Shown here: piece after piece, positions 5,852 to 8,086 of the stretch
Numbering within the stretch: position 1 is the first letter of the stretch
Layout of the letters: every line of letters begins with the position of its first letter
Origin: Oscillospiraceae bacterium
GTDB lineage: Bacteria; Bacillota; Clostridia; Oscillospirales; Acutalibacteraceae
Reading direction: 5' to 3'
DNA: 8,086 bases
NCBI GenBank assembly: GCA_902797915.1
Contig: CADBUK010000134.1
Location: 1-8,086, forward strand
The notes under the pieces: generated by a model
Databases searched by the model: none
What the model saw: only the letters and a program-made list of their open reading frames with translations
What the model was told of the DNA's origin: nothing
Translations under genes and position numbers: made by a program

Positions 5852-7321
5852 ATGAATATTTATAACGATATTTCGGTCAGAACACAGGGCGATATCTATA
5901 TCGGAGTAGTCGGCCCTGTAAGAACAGGTAAATCAACATTTATTAAAAAATTTATGGATACCCTTGTAATTCCAAGAATTGAAGGGGATTTTCAGAAAGA
6001 AAGAGCGCGGGACGAATTACCGCAGAGCGCCGCAGGAAGAACAATTATGACTACCGAGCCCAAGTTTATTCCCGAGGAAGCAATTGAGCTTTCTATGGAG
6101 GATAATCTTCATTTTAAAGTAAGGCTGATTGACTGCGTCGGTTATATTGTTCCGAGCTCGGTGGGCTACATAGAAGAGGAACAGCCGAGAATGGTGCACA
6201 CCCCTTGGTTTGAGGAGGAAATACCGTTCAATATGGCGGCTGAAATCGGCACGCAGAAAGTTATTACCGAGCATTCCACAATCGGTCTGGTAATTACAAC
6301 TGACGGCTCAATAAGCACCATACCGCGCGAGGAATATGAAGAAGCGGAAGAACGTGTTATCAACGAGCTTAAAGAAATCAACAAGCCGTTCGTTGTTATT
6401 CTTAACTGCACTGAGCCTGACTCTGCAGAGTCGATTGCGCTTGCTGCCGCGCTGAGCGATAAATACGATACGCCCGTAATGCCCGTAAATTGCCTTGAAC
6501 TTAATGAAGAAAAGATTAACTCCATTCTTGAAAAGGTTTTATATGAATTTCCCGCAAAAAGCGTTTCTTTAATGCTTCCGGGCTGGATTAAAAGTCTTGA
6601 CGGTGACGACAGCTTCAGGAAAAACATATTCTCCGCAGTCAGAAGTCTCAGCTCAGACATTACTAACCTGAGAAGCGTTAAAAGCTTTTCCTCCTCACTA
6701 AACAGAATTGACGATATTGAGTCAGTAAGCTTTAATGATTTTGATTTATCAAACGGTTATGTATCGCTGAAAGTCGGCGTTAATAACGAATACTTTTACA
6801 CTGTGCTTTCCGAGAAAAGCAAGACTGATATTAAAGACGAAAAGGATTTAATGGATTTAATATGCAGTCTTACCGAAACAAGCAAAAAGTTTGATAAGTT
6901 TGAAAGAGCACTCAACGAGCTTGACAGAACGGGTTACGGTATTGTAATGCCCGACATTGAGGAGCTTACCCTCGAAGAGCCCGAAATAATGAAGCAGGGC
7001 GGCAGATACGGCGTAAGGCTTAAAGCGCAGGCGCCTTCAATTCATATGATTAAATGCAATACTCATACCGAGGTTGCGCCGATTGTCGGCAGCGAAAGTC
7101 AGTCGCAGGAGCTTGTAATGTATCTTCTTAAAGAATTTGAAGAAAATCCGCAGGAAATTTGGAAAACGGATATTTTCGGCAAATCGCTTAACGAGCTTGT
7201 AAACGAAGGCCTGTGCGGAAAGCTTGAAAGAATGCCTGCAGACGCAAGGGATAAGTTCAGAGAAACTATTGAAAGAGTTATCAACGAGGGCTGCAGCGGC
7301 TTAATCTGCATAATTTTGTAA
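5852..7321 (+). CDS. spoIVA: Stage IV sporulation protein A, coat-assembly ATPase SpoIVA
   Basis: SpoIVA hydrolyses ATP to polymerise irreversibly into the basement layer of the spore coat around the forespore, anchored by SpoVM. The 489 residues closely match B. subtilis SpoIVA (492). The N-terminal TRAFAC-type nucleotide-binding domain shows the Walker A motif GPVRTGKS (21-28, Lys27), a conserved GRTIMTTEP segment at about 62-70, and a Walker B-like LIDCVGY with Asp94. A middle domain follows, then the C-terminal domain needed for targeting, ending in the characteristic GCSGLICIIL. The start is set by a purine-rich GAGGGTGG (5840-5847) in the 12-base gap after sipL, so the two form one operon. 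All key motifs are intact; this is among the most certain calls here. Confidence 0.98.
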   Translation: MNIYNDISVRTQGDIYIGVVGPVRTGKSTFIKKFMDTLVIPRIEGDFQKERARDELPQSAAGRTIMTTEPKFIPEEAIELSMEDNLHFKVRLIDCVGYIVPSSVGYIEEEQPRMVHTPWFEEEIPFNMAAEIGTQKVITEHSTIGLVITTDGSISTIPREEYEEAEERVINELKEINKPFVVILNCTEPDSAESIALAAALSDKYDTPVMPVNCLELNEEKINSILEKVLYEFPAKSVSLMLPGWIKSLDGDDSFRKNIFSAVRSLSSDITNLRSVKSFSSSLNRIDDIESVSFNDFDLSNGYVSLKVGVNNEYFYTVLSEKSKTDIKDEKDLMDLICSLTETSKKFDKFERALNELDRTGYGIVMPDIEELTLEEPEIMKQGGRYGVRLKAQAPSIHMIKCNTHTEVAPIVGSESQSQELVMYLLKEFEENPQEIWKTDIFGKSLNELVNEGLCGKLERMPADARDKFRETIERVINEGCSGLICIIL

Positions 7322-7326
7322 AATAA

Positions 7327-7350
7327 AAGCCCGCCTGAAGAGGCGGGTTT
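7327..7350. terminator. Bidirectional terminator between spoIVA and the convergent zinc-ribbon gene
   Basis: A GC-rich stem CCCGCCT (7330-7336)/AGGCGGG (7341-7347) with loop GAAG, extended by A-T/G-T pairs to 7327 and 7350, has an A-rich left flank and T-rich right flank (TTTATTGTTT). It lies 5 bases after the spoIVA stop and 10 bases from the stop of the opposing gene, so it can end transcription from both sides. Confidence 0.92.
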
Positions 7351-7360
7351 ATTGTTTATA

Positions 7361-7648
7361 CTATTTGAATTCTTTAAGCTTCTTTAAATCAAAATCGCCG
7401 ATTGAAAGCGGTTCGCCGTCTTTAAAGGTTTTGCCCTTACTTTCGTCAACAGTGTAAACGGTTGCGCATTTGGGGCAAACGAGAAAAAAGACGTCTTTAT
7501 TAGTAAATAAAGGAAAGTGCGCGGCAAGTCTTGTATCAGCATTTGTAAAGACGCCGAATTTGCCTTTCTGCGAACAATCGGGACAGGTTATCTCAACCGT
7601 ATCTCCTATGCTTTTAATCCATTTTGAATTACCTAATCTGTATTCCAT
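7361..7648 (-). CDS. Small zinc-ribbon protein, 95 residues, unknown function
   Basis: The product has two CxxC knuckles, CPDC (Cys22/25) and CPKC (Cys58/61), 32 residues apart, the pattern of a zinc ribbon. There is no membrane segment or other domain; the C-terminus is Lys-rich (DLKKLKEFK). I cannot name a function, and nucleic-acid or protein binding is only a family-level possibility. The open frame reaches a TTG at 7660, but the ATG at 7648 is the better start: GGTGAT (7658-7653) lies 4 bases before it, and a strong promoter would begin transcription near 7659, leaving no room for a ribosome site before the TTG. It converges on spoIVA and diverges from the lipoprotein gene. The vegetative-type promoter suggests it is not part of the sporulation unit. 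Confidence 0.85.
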   Translation of the reverse strand: MEYRLGNSKWIKSIGDTVEITCPDCSQKGKFGVFTNADTRLAAHFPLFTNKDVFFLVCPKCATVYTVDESKGKTFKDGEPLSIGDFDLKKLKEFK

Positions 7649-7665
7649 AATCATCACCAACTATT

Positions 7666-7693
7666 ATTTTATCAATTTAAAGGAAAGTGTCAA
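7666..7693 (-). promoter_or_regulatory. Sigma-A promoter for the zinc-ribbon gene
   Basis: Reading the minus strand, TTGACA (7693-7688, full consensus) is followed by 16 bases and TAAAAT (7671-7666, 5 of 6 to TATAAT). Transcription would start about 7659, only some 11 bases before the ATG at 7648. The -35 box lies in the spacer between the ribosome binding site and start codon of the divergent lipoprotein gene. Confidence 0.75.
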
Positions 7694-7695
7694 GT

Positions 7696-8086
7696 ATGAA
7701 AAGAATAATTCTTATTTTAATTTCAGTATGTTTACTGTTTAGCGGGTGTGCAGCCGCCGAAACTGCGCCTGCCGTACCCGAAAAAGAACCTCAAAATGTT
7801 AAATCCGTTTGGGTAAGCTATTTTGAACTTGAAAAATACACTACTTCAAATAACACTGAAAAGGATTTCAAAAGCGATTTCAGCTCTGTAATTAAGGAAA
7901 TCAAAAGCACGGGGCTTAATACAATTACCGTTCAGGTGCATCCCTGCGCGGACGCGTTTTATAAATCTGAATTATTTCCCGTTTCAAAATACTGTTTCGG
8001 GGAGCAGGGGAGCGAGCTTAAATATGACCCGCTTAAAGTCATTATTGAAACTGCGCACGCCGCGGGAATAAGGGTTGAAGCGTGGA
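7696..8086 (+). CDS. Lipoprotein with GHL10-type (COG1649) glycosidase-like domain, 5' part
   Basis: The first 130 codons are visible; the rest lies right of the window. The N-terminus is a lipoprotein signal: MKR, a hydrophobic stretch, then the lipobox LFSGC with Cys18 as the lipidated residue, so the protein is anchored on the outer face of the membrane. From about residue 36 the sequence follows the family 10-like glycosyl hydrolase pattern (GHL10/DUF187, relatives of B. subtilis YngK): VKSVWVSYFEL, the GLNTITVQVHPCADAFYKSE strand-helix, YDPLKVIIETAHAAGIRVEAW. Substrates of this family are poorly defined; an alpha-glucan or cell-wall glycan is possible. The ATG is preceded by AGGAAAG (7681-7687) at 8 bases. 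Catalytic residues are beyond the window, so activity cannot be judged. Confidence 0.88.
   Translation, partial: MKRIILILISVCLLFSGCAAAETAPAVPEKEPQNVKSVWVSYFELEKYTTSNNTEKDFKSDFSSVIKEIKSTGLNTITVQVHPCADAFYKSELFPVSKYCFGEQGSELKYDPLKVIIETAHAAGIRVEAW

Noticed and set aside
6166..6660. 164-residue open frame on the minus strand inside spoIVA
   Set aside because: The Ser/Leu-rich composition is typical of antisense shadows of an AT-rich gene, and spoIVA is certain over the same bases.
7625..7651. Possible plus-strand sigma-A promoter TTGAAT-N15-CATAAT for the lipoprotein gene
   Set aside because: The 15-base spacer is too short and the -35 is weak (4 of 6). It could not be separated from chance in AT-rich sequence.
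7470..7742. 90-residue plus-strand frame running into the lipoprotein gene
   Set aside because: It is antisense to the zinc-ribbon gene and out of frame with the lipoprotein, which has its own ribosome site, signal peptide and lipobox.
1..8086. Search for CRISPR arrays, tRNA/rRNA genes, insertion sequences, phage or toxin-antitoxin genes
   Set aside because: No direct-repeat arrays, transposase motifs, terminal repeats or structured RNA signatures were seen by eye; the window reads as ordinary core chromosome.

Overview
The window looks like part of a chromosome of a spore-forming Clostridia member (Firmicutes), moderately AT-rich, plausibly from the Ruminococcaceae/Oscillospirales side; the exact taxon cannot be fixed from the sequence. 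The evidence is a PrpC/PrkC-RsgA-ThiN run, AGGAGG-type ribosome binding sites before most genes, and three sporulation genes, one of them of the clostridial SipL type rather than Bacillus SpoVID.

Layout. Bases 1-3971 (+) hold a tight housekeeping operon: the 3' part of a PP2C phosphatase (prpC), a PASTA Ser/Thr kinase (prkC), the ribosome-assembly GTPase rsgA and thiamine pyrophosphokinase thiN. Bases 3972-4393 contain two short genes that length-filtered gene calling tends to miss: a 48-residue cysteine-rich hydrophobic protein (4030-4176) and a 27-residue TTG-initiated peptide (4211-4294) that I identify as SpoVM. An A-tract/hairpin/T-tract terminator follows at 4302-4338. Bases 4394-7321 (+) carry sipL (SPOCS/DUF3794 plus C-terminal LysM) and spoIVA, 12 bases apart, preceded by a plausible sigma-E-type promoter and followed by a bidirectional terminator. 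A convergent small zinc-ribbon gene lies at 7361-7648 (-). Divergent from it, a lipoprotein with a GHL10-type (COG1649) glycosidase-like domain starts at 7696 and runs off the right edge.

How the genes work together. PrpC and PrkC form an antagonistic phosphatase/kinase pair that senses cell-wall muropeptides, and RsgA and ThiN are conserved neighbours. SpoVM, SipL and SpoIVA are the components that in studied species build the base of the spore coat: SpoVM is an amphipathic helix marking the forespore membrane, SpoIVA is an ATPase that polymerises on it, and SipL tethers SpoIVA through its LysM domain. All three lie within about 3.1 kb, with an uncharacterised small membrane protein directly upstream of spoVM. 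This compact basal-layer cluster, with the 48-residue protein as a candidate extra member, is the most interesting part of the window. The Bacillus order prkC-rsgA-rpe-thiN-spoVM-rpmB is largely kept, but rpe is missing from its slot and rpmB is replaced by the sipL-spoIVA unit.
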